Shown in pieces: positions 62,674 to 64,000 of a stretch of 64,000 nt of DNA. Each line of letters starts with the position of its first letter. Position 1 is the first letter of the stretch. The position numbers were made by a program, and so were the translations under genes. The stretch is from Acetobacter estunensis. Lineage in GTDB: Bacteria > Pseudomonadota > Alphaproteobacteria > Acetobacterales > Acetobacteraceae. Location of the stretch: NCBI RefSeq assembly GCF_019083805.1, contig NZ_JAHRDV010000011.1, forward strand, positions 34,895 to 98,894, written 5' to 3'. The notes beneath the pieces were generated by a model, which was not told the DNA's origin, did no database searches, and was given only the letters and a program-made list of their open reading frames with translations.

Positions 62674-63306
62674 GTGGATAGCGGATTGCTGAAAACATCC
62701 AACCGGCTTCCCCAAACACATAACGACGACATGTCGGATGCAGGCGCAGAAGAGGCAGCGCTCCGCGCCCTCAATCGCATGGGTTCGCGAAAAGGAGCCG
62801 CCAAACCTGCCGCCACCCTGCGGCTGTCCTCCAACACGGATAATACAGGCGCTGCGCGTAAACGCCGCTTCGTGCGCGACGGCGATGTGCCGGTGGAACA
62901 CCACCAACTGGCCCGCACCTCCACGCGCCCGGTCGCAGCCTCCACGGGTGCGGACGAAGCCCGACTGAACAAAGCGCTGGAAAATGAACGGCGTGCCCGT
63001 AGCGATGCTGAACGCCAGATCCACGATCTTGAGGTCGCGCAACGCTCCCTGACCACCCGTCTGGGACATGCCGAAGTTCTGATGGCAGAACTCAAGCAGA
63101 CGCTGGCGGTTCGCGATCAAGAACTGGCCGACCGTACGGCTGAACTCGCTCGGGAACGCGCCACGGTCCAGCAGGCTGCCGAGGAAATTCGTGCGCTGCG
63201 CAAGCAGATCCGCAAAAGTTCCGCCCGGAGCGAAAGCGCTGGCATCCATGATGACATGCCCACCGATGAAAACGGTCAGCAACCCATCAAATGGTGGAAG
63301 GACTGA
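62674..63306 (+). CDS. Coiled-coil protein of unknown function
   Basis: I recognise no named family. The 210-residue protein has a polar, disordered first half. A coiled coil covers about 107-185 (LNKALENERRARSDAERQIH; ELADRTAELARERATVQQAA). It ends with QQPIKWWKD, a short Pro-(I/V)-Lys-Trp-Trp motif seen at the C-terminus of other small alphaproteobacterial proteins. The start is GTG at 62674 with GAAAG upstream; the ATG at 62731 is the alternative. The 281 bases before it hold an imperfect promoter-like pair (TTGAAC at 62456, TATTGG at 62478) and nothing else I can name. Confidence 0.6.
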   Translation: MDSGLLKTSNRLPQTHNDDMSDAGAEEAALRALNRMGSRKGAAKPAATLRLSSNTDNTGAARKRRFVRDGDVPVEHHQLARTSTRPVAASTGADEARLNKALENERRARSDAERQIHDLEVAQRSLTTRLGHAEVLMAELKQTLAVRDQELADRTAELARERATVQQAAEEIRALRKQIRKSSARSESAGIHDDMPTDENGQQPIKWWKD

Positions 63307-63369
63307 TCCATTCCACCAGCGACCACGCTTCGGCATGATCTGAGTCGTGCGCTGATTCAGCGGATCATC

Positions 63370-63810
63370 GTGGCCTTCTCATGCGCCTGCATGATGGCCA
63401 CGCTCCTCATCCCGGGACTGATCTCGGGCTTTTTGTTGCTTTTTCGCAGCACGCTTGAAGCTCTCTTTCTTCCCTTTCGCCTGCTTTTCGGTCTGGCTCT
63501 CTGGCTGACAACCGGCAATGACATCGGTAATGCCGTGTCGGAGGTGGGACGCTCACCCACACAGACCGATCCCTCCTGGGCACTCCTACACGATTATCTG
63601 CCCGCCCTGCTTATCGCAGCCGGACTGCTGCTCTTCATCGTGGCCAGTGGAGCGGGACGACGGCAACCGACATTGTTATGGTCGTGCCTGAGCCTTCATG
63701 GGGGCGCAGGCGTTCTCATTGGAACACCTATCGCCGCCCTGCTGTTGCCAGCCCTGTGCACGGAAGCTGTCGCCCTGTATGCAATCCGCAATCAGCCCGG
63801 CTCTGACTGA
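63370..63810 (+). CDS. Small hydrophobic membrane protein of unknown function
   Basis: The 146-residue protein has about four hydrophobic segments (8-30, 30-47, 69-87 and 99-125) such as LIPGLISGFLLLFRSTLEAL and LPALLIAAGLLLFIVASGAG. A polar loop with TGNDIGNAVSEVGRSPTQTD follows the second. GTG at 63370 has a poor ribosome site; ATG at 63391 is possible. It lies 63 bases after the coiled-coil gene on the same strand and may be co-transcribed. No family recognised. Confidence 0.5.
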   Translation: MAFSCACMMATLLIPGLISGFLLLFRSTLEALFLPFRLLFGLALWLTTGNDIGNAVSEVGRSPTQTDPSWALLHDYLPALLIAAGLLLFIVASGAGRRQPTLLWSCLSLHGGAGVLIGTPIAALLLPALCTEAVALYAIRNQPGSD

Positions 63811-63845
63811 TCCTTTTCAGGCATTCGCTTTCCATGAAAAACGAT

Positions 63846-63870
63846 AGGCTGGCATAGGCGCTGCCAGCCT
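63846..63870. terminator. Bidirectional terminator between converging genes
   Basis: AGGCTGGCA and TGCCAGCCT form a perfect nine-base stem with loop TAGGCGC. On the minus strand TTTTT follows after a few bases; on the plus strand TTTC follows. It lies between the membrane-protein gene and the receptor gene. Confidence 0.7.
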
Positions 63871-63878
63871 TTCACGCC

Positions 63879-64000
63879 TCAGAACTCAGCCGACAAAGTG
63901 AAATGGTAGACACGGGGCAGACCTGCATACAGGGTCGAAGCCGCGCCGGATGTGCCACTTGGCGCACCGGTATAAACCGACGCCCAGTAGCGCTCGTTCG
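63879..64000 (-). CDS. TonB-dependent outer-membrane receptor, C-terminal end only
   Basis: The minus strand is open from the right edge to a TGA at 63879-63881. The visible 39 residues include NERYWASVYTGAPS and end GLPRVYHFTLSAEF. The final G-x-P-R-x-(Y/F)-x-(F/L)-(T/S)-(L/V)-x-x-x-F is the last beta-strand of TonB-dependent receptors, closing with Phe as outer-membrane barrels do. The substrate (siderophore or other) cannot be told from this fragment. Confidence 0.75.
   Translation of the reverse strand, partial: NERYWASVYTGAPSGTSGAASTLYAGLPRVYHFTLSAEF

Noticed and set aside
1..64000. Looked for insertion sequences, prophage, CRISPR arrays and integrase/attachment sites
   Set aside because: No transposase, integrase, phage structural gene or regularly spaced direct repeats were seen. 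Both tRNA genes have intact surroundings without a duplicated 3' end that I could detect.

Overview
The window looks like chromosomal DNA of an acetic acid bacterium (Acetobacteraceae, Alphaproteobacteria). The strongest sign is the fused transaldolase/phosphoglucose isomerase inside a pentose phosphate operon with gluconokinase, transketolase and a short-type 6-phosphogluconate dehydrogenase. A type II NADH dehydrogenase, an ExaC/AldB-like aldehyde dehydrogenase, a UbiK protein and alphaproteobacterial flagellar genes (DUF6468, MotE) agree with this. Because flagellar genes are present, a motile genus such as Asaia or Gluconobacter is plausible; I cannot fix the genus. I saw no prophage, insertion sequence or CRISPR array. 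The ends cut a CNNM/CorC-type membrane protein (left) and a TonB-dependent receptor (right).

Layout. 1-953: end of a CBS/CorC protein. 1134-11414 (minus): an eight-gene nitrogen operon, read as ABC transporter, ribbon-helix-helix regulator, two urea-carboxylase-associated proteins, biotin carboxylase and allophanate hydrolase. By present knowledge of these families it more likely assimilates guanidine than urea. A sigma70-like promoter followed by a 28-bp palindrome lies just before its first gene. 11760-12647: PAP2 phosphatase. 12759-22613 (minus): oxidative and non-oxidative pentose phosphate operon. 22832-28424: purD, xseA, a small membrane protein, a family 2 glycosyltransferase, speE and speD. 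28624-34255 (minus): flagellar group fliL-fliM-DUF6468-motE plus an 885-residue repeat protein. 34428-38447 (minus): tRNA-Lys, peptidyl-prolyl isomerase, coaD, gyrA. 38721-42326: TetR regulator, ndh, aldehyde dehydrogenase. 42678-48351: an Rmf-like small protein, a glycosyltransferase with two small envelope genes, a lipoprotein, ubiK, a YbjN protein, proC, a TetR regulator, tRNA-Gln and HU.

48691-57415 is the most unusual stretch. A Gly/Ser/Thr/Asn-rich beta-roll protein is flanked by two very large multi-domain glycosyltransferases, transcribed away from each other, and a TPR/ATP-grasp enzyme. I read this as a possible surface-protein or surface-polymer modification locus. 57417-64000 holds a squalene-synthase-like protein lacking the usual metal motifs, sodB, a thioredoxin-fold protein without CXXC, an RlmM-like methyltransferase, DUF423 and DUF4142 proteins, a cobalamin adenosyltransferase, and two proteins of unknown function.

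Most operons run on the minus strand and many genes are joined by ATGA overlaps, which suggests translational coupling. Starts were chosen from ribosome binding sites and family lengths, so several differ from the longest open frame.
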